Source: an uncultured Bacteroides sp.
GTDB lineage: Bacteria > Bacteroidota > Bacteroidia > Bacteroidales > Bacteroidaceae
Length of the DNA stretch: 64,000 nucleotides
Assembly: GCA_900544675.1 (NCBI GenBank)
Contig: UQVZ01000007.1
Span: forward strand, 1 to 64,000
Reading direction: 5' to 3'
Each line of letters starts with the position of its first letter. Position 1 is the stretch's first letter. Under the pieces are notes generated by a model. The model was given only the letters and a program-made list of their open reading frames with translations, ran no database searches and had not been told where the DNA came from. This document shows positions 5,988 through 13,722 of this stretch, piece after piece. The translations under genes and the position numbers were made by a program.

Positions 5988-8741
5988 ATGAAAACAATAC
6001 AAGAGCAGATAGACGAACGTATTTTGGTGCTCGACGGCGCGATGGGTACCATGATTCAACGATACGGCTTGACGGAAGATGATTTCCGGGGTGAGCGTTT
6101 CCGTGAACTTCCCGGACTGCTGAAGGGGTGCAACGATATCCTGTGCCTGACCCGTCCCGATATCATCGAGGACATCCATCGGAAGTACCTCGAAGCCGGT
6201 GCGGATATCATCGAGACCAATACATTCAATGCCACTTCGGTATCGATGGCGGATTATCACCTGCAAGCCTATTGCGCGGAAATCAATCGCGAGGCGGCAT
6301 GCCTGGCACGCCGGTTGGCTGACGAATATACGGCAAAGAATCCTTCGAAGCCCCGTTGGGTGGCAGGTTCGGTAGGTCCTACGAACAAAACCTGCTCGAT
6401 GAGCCCCGATGTGAATAATCCGGCTTACCGTGCGCTGACCTTCGACGAGCTTGCCGATGCTTATCGCGAACAGATGGTCGCCCTGATTGAGGGCGGTGTC
6501 GACACCCTGTTGATAGAAACTATTTTCGATACCTTGAATGCCAAAGCGGCTCTCTTTGCCGCCGGCGAGGCGATGCAGGCATGTGGGCGTAAAGTACCCT
6601 TGATGCTTTCGGTCACCGTTTCGGATATAGCCGGGCGTACCCTTTCGGGGCAGACCCTCGATGCGTTTCTGGCTTCGGTGCAGCATGCGGATATATTCTC
6701 GGTCGGTTTGAACTGTTCGTTCGGTGCCAGGCAATTGAAACCTTTCCTGGAACAATTGGCACGTCGGGCTCCTTATTATATCAGCGCTTATCCCAATGCC
6801 GGGCTTCCCAACACGCTGGGACAGTACGACCAGACGCCCGAAGAGATGGAAGCCGAAGTGAAGGAATACATAGACGAAGGGCTGGTGAACATCATTGGCG
6901 GATGTTGCGGTACGACCGAAGCCTATATCAGTCGGTTTGCTTCGCTGGTGGAAGGTAGAGAACCTCACCGTCGGGTTGCTGAACCGAAGTATCTGTGGCT
7001 TTCGGGACTGGAATTGCTGGAAGTCTCTCCCGAAATCAATTTCGTCAACGTAGGCGAGCGGTGTAACGTGGCAGGCTCGCGCAAGTTCCTTCGGCTGATT
7101 AATGAAAAAAAATACGAGGAAGCTTTGTCCATCGCCCGCAAGCAGGTGGAGGACGGAGCGTTGGTGATTGACATCAATATGGACGACGGTTTGCTAGATG
7201 CCGCTCAGGAGATGACCACCTTCCTGAACCTCATCGCATCGGAACCCGATATCGCGCGCGTACCTATTATGATAGACTCGTCCAAGTGGGATGTGATACT
7301 TGCCGGGCTGAAATGCGTGCAGGGCAAAGGCATTGTCAATTCCATTTCATTAAAAGAAGGCGAAGATGCCTTTATCGGACATGCCCGTACGGTCAAGCAA
7401 TATGGCGCGGCGGTTATTGTCATGGCTTTTGATGAGAAAGGGCAAGCGGATACCTACGAGCGGAAGATAGAAGTGTGTAGCCGTGCGTATCGGATTTTGA
7501 CGGAGCAAGTAGGCTTCCGGCCGCAAGACATCATTTTCGACCCCAACGTGCTGGCGGTAGCTACGGGGATGGAAGAACATAATAATTATGCCGTCGACTT
7601 TATTCGTGCAACTGGATGGATCCGGAAGAACCTGCCGGGAGCACATGTCAGCGGGGGAGTGAGCAACCTGTCTTTTGCCTTCCGTGGGAATAATTACATC
7701 CGCGAGGCGATGCATGCCGTATTCTTGTATCATGCGATAGCACAAGGCATGGATATGGGTATCGTCAATCCGGCATCGTCGGTGCTTTATACCGATATTC
7801 CTGCCGATATTTTGGAACGTATCGAAGACGTGGTGCTGAACCGCCGTGCCGATGCTGCCGAACGTCTGATTGAGACAGCCGAGAAGCTAAAGGCAGAAAA
7901 GGAAGGAAACGGAACAAGTGCAGGTGTGTCGTCACACCTGGCTTGGCGGGAAGATACAGACGTAGAATCTCGTCTGCAATATGCGTTGGTGAAGGGCATC
8001 GGCGATTATTTGGAAGAAGACCTCCACGAAGCATTGGAGAAATATCCCAATGCGGTGAACATCATCGAGGGACCGTTGATGGCAGGAATGAATCACGTGG
8101 GCGAACTCTTCGGCTCGGGAAAGATGTTCTTGCCGCAAGTGGTGAAAACCGCGCGTACGATGAAGAAGGCAGTTTCAATTTTGCAACCTTACATTGAAGC
8201 TCAAAAGAAAGAAGGAGCGAAGAAGGCGGGGAAAGTGCTGGTGGCTACGGTGAAAGGAGATGTGCACGACATCGGGAAGAACATCGTTTCGGTAGTAATG
8301 GCGTGCAACAATTATGAAATCATTGACTTGGGGGTCATGGTGCCGGCCGAGAAAATCGTAGAGACAGCTATCCGCGAGCAAGTGGATATCGTAGGACTAA
8401 GTGGATTGATTACCCCTTCGCTGGAAGAGATGGTACACGTGGTACGCGAAATGGAGCGTGCCGGTCTGCATATACCGGTTATGATAGGCGGAGCCACCAC
8501 TTCGAAACTGCATACGGCCCTGAAGATTGCTCCCGTTTATCAAGGTCCGGTGGTCTATATGAAGGATGCTTCGCTCAATGCACCGATGGCTGCCCGCTTG
8601 CTGAATCCGGCAACACACGATGCTTTTGTAGAAGAGCTGAATGCCGAATATCAGACATTGCGCGAAAAGAATAAAGAAAAACAAGTCAAGTTGGTGTCGC
8701 TGGAGGAAGCGCAAAAGAACAAGCTGAAACTATTTGAGTAA
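5988..8741 (+). CDS. metH: Cobalamin-dependent methionine synthase lacking the reactivation domain
   Basis: A 917-residue protein that transfers methyl from methyltetrahydrofolate to homocysteine through cobalamin. Domains in order: homocysteine/zinc domain (~1-325, with LDGAMGTMIQ, GLNCSFG and the zinc cysteines in GGCCGTT), pterin-binding domain (~340-610, 'NVGERCNVAGSRKF'), cap and B12 domain (~650-890). The axial ligand His760 lies in GDVHDIGKN. The E. coli enzyme has ~1227 residues; the AdoMet-binding reactivation domain is absent here and the frame ends naturally at LKLFE, not by damage. Reactivation must then depend on a separate protein, as I believe is usual in Bacteroides. ATG 5988 is preferred over an upstream in-frame start inside the repeat. 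No cobalamin riboswitch is evident upstream. Confidence 0.95.
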   Translation: MKTIQEQIDERILVLDGAMGTMIQRYGLTEDDFRGERFRELPGLLKGCNDILCLTRPDIIEDIHRKYLEAGADIIETNTFNATSVSMADYHLQAYCAEINREAACLARRLADEYTAKNPSKPRWVAGSVGPTNKTCSMSPDVNNPAYRALTFDELADAYREQMVALIEGGVDTLLIETIFDTLNAKAALFAAGEAMQACGRKVPLMLSVTVSDIAGRTLSGQTLDAFLASVQHADIFSVGLNCSFGARQLKPFLEQLARRAPYYISAYPNAGLPNTLGQYDQTPEEMEAEVKEYIDEGLVNIIGGCCGTTEAYISRFASLVEGREPHRRVAEPKYLWLSGLELLEVSPEINFVNVGERCNVAGSRKFLRLINEKKYEEALSIARKQVEDGALVIDINMDDGLLDAAQEMTTFLNLIASEPDIARVPIMIDSSKWDVILAGLKCVQGKGIVNSISLKEGEDAFIGHARTVKQYGAAVIVMAFDEKGQADTYERKIEVCSRAYRILTEQVGFRPQDIIFDPNVLAVATGMEEHNNYAVDFIRATGWIRKNLPGAHVSGGVSNLSFAFRGNNYIREAMHAVFLYHAIAQGMDMGIVNPASSVLYTDIPADILERIEDVVLNRRADAAERLIETAEKLKAEKEGNGTSAGVSSHLAWREDTDVESRLQYALVKGIGDYLEEDLHEALEKYPNAVNIIEGPLMAGMNHVGELFGSGKMFLPQVVKTARTMKKAVSILQPYIEAQKKEGAKKAGKVLVATVKGDVHDIGKNIVSVVMACNNYEIIDLGVMVPAEKIVETAIREQVDIVGLSGLITPSLEEMVHVVREMERAGLHIPVMIGGATTSKLHTALKIAPVYQGPVVYMKDASLNAPMAARLLNPATHDAFVEELNAEYQTLREKNKEKQVKLVSLEEAQKNKLKLFE

Positions 8742-8742
8742 A

Positions 8743-8821
8743 TTAAGAATGAAGAATTAAGAATGAAGAATGCCGTTCGGATCTTATATTCTTCATTCTT
8801 AATTCTTCATTCTTCATTTAA
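8743..8821. repeat. Inverted repeat of GAAGAATTAAGAAT words between convergent genes
   Basis: The left arm (8743-8771) is built of TTAAGAATGAAGAA units and pairs almost perfectly with the right arm (8788-8818). It lies between the ends of metH and the convergent nucleotidyltransferase gene, so it may serve as a two-way terminator. The same words recur at 23.8 and 56.3 kb. Confidence 0.8.
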
Positions 8822-8828
8822 TTGTTCT

Positions 8829-9560
8829 TCATTTATAAAGTTTTTCCGCGAGTGCCAATGTTTCCGGTTTTCCGATGTCTATCAGGTGAAGTCGAGGGGC
8901 GATGTATCCTCCGATACGAACCTCGTGGCATACCTGCAGATAGAAGTCGGTAATCGAGAATTTTCCTGTCCAATGCTCGTCCATATAACGGAAAAGGGAA
9001 GGGGAGATGACATGAATGCCGCTGAATGCCACTTCTTCGTATTCGCCGGGATGATAGACGAAGCCTTCCGGCTTGGTTTGCAGCGTCTGCTTGTTAATCC
9101 ATCCGCACAGTCTTTCTTCCTTATTATATAATAGGTATCGGGTGGTTTGGCGGTGGCTGACCAATAAGGTGGCATCGTTTGTACTGTGCAGGTGGAAGTC
9201 GTACAATGCCTTGAGGTCGATATCGGATAAGATATCCACATTATGCACCAGAAACGGCTCGTTTCCGGTAAAGAAAGGGGCGGCTTTCTTGATTCCTCCG
9301 CCTGTATCCAGCAATTCATCCCGCTCGTCACTGATATGGACGGTAACGCCGAAGTTTCCGTTTGCTTGCAGAAACTCAATAATTTGTTCGCCGAAATGGT
9401 GGATGTTGATGACCAGTTCGGTAAATCCGGCTTCTTTCAGTTTCAGGATAACACGTTGCAGCATCGGTATGCCTCCTACGGGAATCAAGGCCTTGGGCGT
9501 ATGGTCGGTCAAAGGTTTAAGCCGGGTTCCCAGTCCGGCAGCAAAAATCATCGCTTTCAT
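8829..9560 (-). CDS. Sugar-1-phosphate nucleotidyltransferase (MurU/GMP-type)
   Basis: A 243-residue enzyme of the NTP_transferase family. The N-terminus MKAMIFAAGLGTRLKPLTDH carries the nucleotide-binding G-x-G-T-R loop, followed by 'TPKALIPVGGIPML', 'ELLDTGGGIKKA' and the metal-binding 'NVDILSDID'. It joins a nucleotide to a sugar 1-phosphate. The size and the neighbouring sugar-kinase gene 7 bp upstream resemble the AmgK-MurU pair that recycles N-acetylmuramic acid to UDP-MurNAc in Pseudomonas, but substrate cannot be read from sequence and mannose-1-phosphate is an alternative. ATG 9560 is preferred over a TTG at 9578 that overlaps the upstream gene. It is the last gene of the operon. Confidence 0.85.
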   Translation of the reverse strand: MKAMIFAAGLGTRLKPLTDHTPKALIPVGGIPMLQRVILKLKEAGFTELVINIHHFGEQIIEFLQANGNFGVTVHISDERDELLDTGGGIKKAAPFFTGNEPFLVHNVDILSDIDLKALYDFHLHSTNDATLLVSHRQTTRYLLYNKEERLCGWINKQTLQTKPEGFVYHPGEYEEVAFSGIHVISPSLFRYMDEHWTGKFSITDFYLQVCHEVRIGGYIAPRLHLIDIGKPETLALAEKLYK

Positions 9561-9567
9561 GTTTCTG

Positions 9568-10995
9568 TCAGTTGACAAGTGTGTAGTGTATGTTTTGTTC
9601 CCGGTGAATCAGCTCTACTTTTATTCCGAACTTTTCGTGGATGTGCCGGGCAGTGTGCTCGGCCGCATATACCGAACGGTGCTGTCCGCCTGTACATCCG
9701 AAGTGGATACTCAGGTGAGTAAATCCCCGTTCCAGAAAACGTTGCACGTGGGCATCTGTCAATGCGTATACATGTTCCAGGAAGGTCCGTATCTCTCCGT
9801 CTTCTTCCAGAAACCGGATTACCGGTTCATCGCGTCCAGTCAGTTGCTTGTAGGCATCGTATTTGCCGGGATTATGAATGGCTCGGCAATCGAATACATA
9901 TCCTCCTCCGTTTCCCGACGGGTCTTCGGGAATGCCTTTCTTATACGAGAAGCTGGTAACCTGTACCGTAAGTTTGCGTCTGTTCAATTCAAGTTGGTAG
10001 ACAGGCAGTTCGGTCAGCCGTTGCAGGACGCCGCATAGATAAGGGTATTCCGTAAACTCCTGAACCAATAGTTGACTGAGGTTCTCAATGGCAAACGGAA
10101 TGCTTTGCAAGAAATGCGGTTTCCGTTCGAAATAGCCTCTGAAACCGTAAGCTCCCAATACCTGCAAAGTACGGAAAAGCACGAAATGCCGAAGTTGTTC
10201 GAAGAAATAAGTCTCGGGCATCGGGCAATATGCATGCAGGGCATTCAGGTAATCGTATATCAGTTCTTCGCGCAAGGCTTGCGGAAAGCGTGCTTTTGCT
10301 TGCCATAGAAAGGAAGCCACGTCGTAATAGACAGGTCCTTTCCGTCCTCCTTGGAAATCGATGAAGTAGGGTTTCCCGTCCCGTAGCATGACGTTCCGGC
10401 TTTGGAAGTCGCGATACATAAAGGTAGAAAACGTATCGGAAAGCAAAACATCTGCCAGATGCTCGAAGTCATCTTCCAACTGGTTTTCCTGAAACTCGAT
10501 GCCGGTTGCCTTCAGGAAACAATATTTGAAGTAATTTAAGTCCCACAAGATGCTGCGCCGGTTGAATTCGGCTTGCGGATAGCAGATAGAGAAGTCCATG
10601 CCTTCCGCTCCTTTGAATTGCAGTCGGGGAAGCAGGCGGATGGTTTGTTTCAGCAAGTCTTTTTCTTCTGTGCTGAAGTTTCCACCCGTTGTGCGTCCGT
10701 GTTCGATGGCTTGAAACAAGGATGTGTCTCCCAAATCTTCTTGCAGGTAAGCCATGGCGTCATCGGTTTGGGCATAAACATGAGGCACGGGCAAGCCTTT
10801 TTCTTCGAAATGTTTTGCCATATAGATGAACGCGCGGTTTTCCGCTTCCGAAGTGCCATATACCCCGATGAACTGAGGATTTCCTTTTATGCGGTAGTAT
10901 TTACGGTTGGAACCTGCGCCTGCCAGCGGTTCGATGGATTCGGGTGCGTGTCCGGTATAGGCTAGGTAAAGTGATTGTATGATGTCTGATTGCAT
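9568..10995 (-). CDS. Aminoglycoside-phosphotransferase-fold sugar kinase fused to a RapZ C-terminal domain
   Basis: A 475-residue two-domain protein. Residues ~1-320 are a phosphotransferase of the APH/choline-kinase fold: catalytic YRDFQSRN (Asp196, Asn201) and metal-binding IDFQ (Asp213), closest in style to the anomeric sugar kinase AmgK. Residues ~342-475 match the C-terminal domain of RapZ/YvcJ, including SFSYKKG, 'DCRAIHNPG' and GCTGGQHRS (433-441). In E. coli that domain binds glucosamine-6-phosphate and RNA. The usual N-terminal P-loop domain of RapZ is missing and replaced by the kinase. With the nucleotidyltransferase just downstream, an amino-sugar salvage role is likely, perhaps gated by an amino-sugar phosphate. 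That gating is inference. Confidence 0.85.
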   Translation of the reverse strand: MQSDIIQSLYLAYTGHAPESIEPLAGAGSNRKYYRIKGNPQFIGVYGTSEAENRAFIYMAKHFEEKGLPVPHVYAQTDDAMAYLQEDLGDTSLFQAIEHGRTTGGNFSTEEKDLLKQTIRLLPRLQFKGAEGMDFSICYPQAEFNRRSILWDLNYFKYCFLKATGIEFQENQLEDDFEHLADVLLSDTFSTFMYRDFQSRNVMLRDGKPYFIDFQGGRKGPVYYDVASFLWQAKARFPQALREELIYDYLNALHAYCPMPETYFFEQLRHFVLFRTLQVLGAYGFRGYFERKPHFLQSIPFAIENLSQLLVQEFTEYPYLCGVLQRLTELPVYQLELNRRKLTVQVTSFSYKKGIPEDPSGNGGGYVFDCRAIHNPGKYDAYKQLTGRDEPVIRFLEEDGEIRTFLEHVYALTDAHVQRFLERGFTHLSIHFGCTGGQHRSVYAAEHTARHIHEKFGIKVELIHREQNIHYTLVN

Positions 10996-11009
10996 GGTCT
11001 TTTAGAATT

Positions 11010-11348
11010 TCAGAGTCCGTTTTGAGCGATGATTGCTTTCAGTTCGGCATCGGTCAGGTTTTCACATTCGGATTTGTCGTATAATGTGAGCAGTAGAATA
11101 TCTGTGTTATCCGATGTGGCTAATAAAGTCAAGGTAATGACTCTTGCTCCACCGCTTTTCCCTTTCCCCTTTGAAGTGATGGCCATTCTTATTTTGCGTA
11201 GCCCTTTCCCCAAATCTGTTCCTTGAAACGGGTTTTCATGGAGTGAAACGACAAGTGAGTTTACATCTTCTTTTAACGACCGATACCGTTTGCTGAGGCG
11301 CTTTAGTTCTTTCAGAAAATAAGGGGTCGGTTTTATCTTATAATTCAT
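11010..11348 (-). CDS. RelE/ParE-superfamily toxin
   Basis: A 112-residue basic protein of typical RelE/HigB size. The opening 'YKIKPTPYFLKELKRLSKRYRSLKEDV' and the following 'GTDLGKGLRKIRMAI' match the RelE-like fold, where such proteins cleave mRNA on the ribosome or inhibit gyrase. The C-terminal 'ILLLTLYDKSECENL' is the usual final strand. The gene overlaps the antitoxin gene by 11 bp (start 11348, antitoxin stop 11338), so translation is coupled. Catalytic residues cannot be assigned with certainty. It could be an inactive relative. Confidence 0.8.
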   Translation of the reverse strand: MNYKIKPTPYFLKELKRLSKRYRSLKEDVNSLVVSLHENPFQGTDLGKGLRKIRMAITSKGKGKSGGARVITLTLLATSDNTDILLLTLYDKSECENLTDAELKAIIAQNGL

Positions 11349-11619
11349 GATAGACTTCTTCCCAAGTTTTTAGTTGCAATTTTCCTTCTTTGTAACTCTT
11401 CGCTTCCTGACATGCTTGTTTGAATCCTTCTTTCAGTTCCTCCTTCGTGCGATAAGGCACGGCGTCCTCTGCCAGGGTGTCGGAAGCGGTTTGTTCTTCC
11501 TTTTCTTTCTGGCTGGCAAGTTTCTTGATGTAGTTCAACACTTTCTTCATGCAGTGTTCGTCATCGGCGATGTAACTCAGTTGGCGGAAAAGTTCTGCGT
11601 TCAGGCTTGTGGTACTCAT
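11338..11619 (-). CDS. Antitoxin of the RelE-type module
   Basis: A 93-residue acidic helical protein located immediately upstream of, and overlapping, the toxin gene; this position and size define it as the likely antitoxin. The N-terminal half (residues ~1-40, 'NAELFRQLSYIADDEHCMKKVLNYIKKL') is a predicted helical dimer region. The C-terminal 'KEELKEGFKQACQEAKSYKEGKLQLKTWEEVYHEL' is the typical amphipathic neutralising tail. I see no recognisable DNA-binding domain. A -7-like TACCTTTG on the minus strand (11659-11666) sits 40 bp upstream. Confidence 0.75.
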   Translation of the reverse strand: MSTTSLNAELFRQLSYIADDEHCMKKVLNYIKKLASQKEKEEQTASDTLAEDAVPYRTKEELKEGFKQACQEAKSYKEGKLQLKTWEEVYHEL

Positions 11620-11723
11620 GTTTGTATCTCCTTATACTTTTGTGATGTGCTTCTTTGACAAAGGTAATGAAATATTCAGAAATAAAAAAGAGTTACCCGC
11701 TTTATCGGATAACTCTTGCTGTG

Positions 11724-11795
11724 TAGCCCGTGGGAGAATCGAACTCCCCTTTCAAGAATGAAAATCTTGCGTCCTAACCGATAGACGAACGGGCC
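11724..11795 (-). tRNA. tRNA-Glu(TTC), copy 2 of the tandem
   Basis: A full 72-nt cloverleaf on the minus strand. The acceptor GGCCCGT pairs with ACGGGCT, the T-arm contains GTTCGATTC, and the anticodon stem CAAGA/TCTTG encloses loop TTTTCAT, giving anticodon TTC. The copy at 11836 has an identical sequence. Confidence 0.95.
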
Positions 11796-11835
11796 ATCCT
11801 TATTTCCGCCTTGACGGAGAATGATGTTTTAGAAG

Positions 11836-11907
11836 TAGCCCGTGGGAGAATCGAACTCCCCTTTCAAGAATGAAAATCTTGCGTCCTAACCGATAGACGA
11901 ACGGGCC
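11836..11907 (-). tRNA. tRNA-Glu(TTC), copy 1 of the tandem
   Basis: Same 72-nt sequence as the gene at 11724, separated from it by 40 bp. It is the first gene transcribed from the promoter at 11948-11977. The pair is a recent tandem duplication, because the flanking CCATCCTTA is duplicated too. Confidence 0.95.
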
Positions 11908-11947
11908 ATCCTTACTGTGTCGAAAAGGTGTTTCTCGAACACGGGTG

Positions 11948-11977
11948 CAAAGGTACGGATTATTTTTGAATCTGCAA
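11948..11977 (-). promoter_or_regulatory. Promoter of the tRNA-Glu pair
   Basis: On the minus strand, TTG (11975-11977), a 19-bp spacer, then TACCTTTG (11948-11955): a perfect match to the Bacteroides consensus. The spacer is almost identical to that of the tRNA-Ser promoter at 19606-19635. Confidence 0.85.
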
Positions 11978-11997
11978 GCGTTTTTGGGAAAAATGTG

Positions 11998-12096
11998 CAA
12001 ATAAATAATGTGCCAATGTGCTAATGTGCCACTATAGTTATGATTATCACATTGTCACATTGTTTATTAGCACATTATTTATTGGCACATTATTAA
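11998..12096. repeat. Inverted repeat of ATGTGCCA/ATGTGCTA words after trpB
   Basis: Units AATAATGTGCCAATGTGCTAATGTG (12004-12028) face their complements CACATTGTCACATTG and TAGCACATTATTTATTGGCACATTATT (12048-12094). The element lies directly after the trpB stop codon (minus strand) and before the tRNA-Glu promoter, so it may end the trpB transcript. Confidence 0.75.
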
Positions 12097-12099
12097 ATC

Positions 12100-13470
12100 T
12101 TACTTGTTCAGCGCGTCCACTTCGGCCAGACTTTTGTTGATTTCGTCATCGCTGAGGTCGTAATTGGTAAGGTTACCTGCCAGGTATTGGTCGTAAGCGC
12201 TCATGTCAATCAAGCCATGTCCCGACAAGTTGAACAGCAATACTTTTTCTTCGCCGCTTTCTTTGCATTTCAAGGCTTCGTTGATGGTAGCGGCAATGGC
12301 GTGGCACGATTCCGGTGCCGGGATGATGCCTTCCACTTTGGCAAAGAGACAACCTGCCTTGAACGAATCCAATTGTTCGATGTCGACCGCTTCCATCAGA
12401 TTGTCTTTGATGAGTTGCGACACGATGACGCCTGCACCGTGGTAACGCAGACCTCCGGCATGGATGTTGGCAGGAGTGAAGTTATGTCCTAAGGTGAACA
12501 TCGGGAGCAAAGGCGTATATCCGGCTTCGTCTCCATAGTCGTATTCAAATTTTCCACGGGTCAGTTTCGGACACGATGCAGGTTCGGCGGCAATGTATCG
12601 GGTCTTCTTTCCTTCCAGAATGGTATGGCGCATGAAAGGGAAAGCGATACCGCCGAAGTTGGAACCGCCGCCGAAGCAAGCGATGATGGCATCGGGATAT
12701 TCACCTGCCATTTCCATCTGCTTCTCAGCTTCCAGTCCGATGATGGTCTGATGCAAGGTCACATGGCTCAGTACCGAACCTAAAGTGTATTTACAGTTCG
12801 GAGTCGTGCGTGCCAGTTCCACGGCTTCCGAAATGGCTGTACCCAGCGAACCTTGGTGGTTGGGATATTTGGTCAGGATGTCTTTCCCGGCACGGGTAGA
12901 CATGGAAGGCGAGGGAGTTACCTGTGCGCCGAAGGTCTGCATGATGCTCCGGCGGTAAGGTTTCTGCTCGTAACTGATTTTCACCTGATATACGGCTGCT
13001 TCCAGTCCGAATACATTGGCGGCATACGATAAGGCGGCTCCCCATTGTCCGGCTCCCGTTTCGGTCGTGATGTTGCTCACGCCTTCTTTCTTGCAGTAGT
13101 AAGCCTGCGCCAGTGCTGAGTTCAGTTTGTGCGAACCGATGGGGCTGACACTTTCGTTCTTGAAATAGATGTGTGCCGGGGTATCCAGGGCTTTTTCCAG
13201 CCCGTAAGCACGTACCAGCGGGGTGCTCCGGTAGTATTTGTACATCTCGCGTACTTCTTCCGGTATTTCAATCCATGTATCTGTTTGGTTCAGTTCCTGA
13301 TGGCAAAGTTCTTTGGCGAAGATGGGATAGAGGTCTTCGGGTTTAAGCGGCTCTTTGGTTGCCGGATTTAATGGAGGCAGCGGTTTGTTTTTCATGTCTG
13401 CCTGGATGTTGTACCAAAAGCGTGGTATTTCGTCTTCGGGTAAGATGAATCTTTTCTGTTTTTTGCTCAT
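12100..13470 (-). CDS. trpB: TrpB2-type tryptophan synthase beta chain
   Basis: A 456-residue PLP enzyme that joins indole and serine to make tryptophan. It is longer than standard TrpB (~400) and has the long N-terminal extension and sequence style of the TrpB2 class. The PLP lysine is Lys115 in GSHKLNSAL; the phosphate-binding loop is GGGSNFGG; 'NFTPANIHAGGLRYHG' and 'PAPESCHA' are also conserved. There is no trpA or other trp gene next to it. TrpB2 proteins often act without TrpA, for example to recover free indole, which is plausible in the gut. A promoter lies just upstream (13498-13528) and a palindromic element separates it from hemW. Confidence 0.93.
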   Translation of the reverse strand: MSKKQKRFILPEDEIPRFWYNIQADMKNKPLPPLNPATKEPLKPEDLYPIFAKELCHQELNQTDTWIEIPEEVREMYKYYRSTPLVRAYGLEKALDTPAHIYFKNESVSPIGSHKLNSALAQAYYCKKEGVSNITTETGAGQWGAALSYAANVFGLEAAVYQVKISYEQKPYRRSIMQTFGAQVTPSPSMSTRAGKDILTKYPNHQGSLGTAISEAVELARTTPNCKYTLGSVLSHVTLHQTIIGLEAEKQMEMAGEYPDAIIACFGGGSNFGGIAFPFMRHTILEGKKTRYIAAEPASCPKLTRGKFEYDYGDEAGYTPLLPMFTLGHNFTPANIHAGGLRYHGAGVIVSQLIKDNLMEAVDIEQLDSFKAGCLFAKVEGIIPAPESCHAIAATINEALKCKESGEEKVLLFNLSGHGLIDMSAYDQYLAGNLTNYDLSDDEINKSLAEVDALNK

Positions 13471-13497
13471 AATGACTTACATTTTTAAATGTTTTGC

Positions 13498-13528
13498 CAA
13501 AAATAAGTAAAAATGTGCAACCGTGCAA
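13498..13528 (-). promoter_or_regulatory. Promoter of trpB
   Basis: Minus strand TATTTTTG (13498-13505) with TTG at 13526-13528, spacer 20 bp. It starts the transcript about 20 nt before the trpB ATG. Confidence 0.55.
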
Positions 13529-13609
13529 CCTCTTTTGTGGAAAATATTTCAAGGAGGGAGGCTTTTATCTGCAAGCGTGGGAAAAGCTAACAGGAATCCC
13601 GCATGCAAC

Positions 13610-13715
13610 TAGCTTCGTTTCCGGTAAGATTATTAATCTTATAGCTGGAAGATTATTAATCTTACACGTGCAAGATTATTAATCTTACAAGGAAGGCAGT
13701 TATATGCACCGGGAA
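13610..13715. repeat. Element with three AAGATTATTAATCTTA palindromes
   Basis: Three near-palindromes at 13625-13641, 13649-13664 and 13672-13687 share the core AAGATTATTAATCTTA (8-bp arms around a single T). They are framed by TAGCTTCGT on the left and GCAGTTATATGCACCGGGAAG on the right. A second element of the same design is at 31622-31706. Both lie just downstream of the 3' end of a minus-strand gene, here hemW. Confidence 0.75.
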
Positions 13716-13722
13716 GAGCAGT

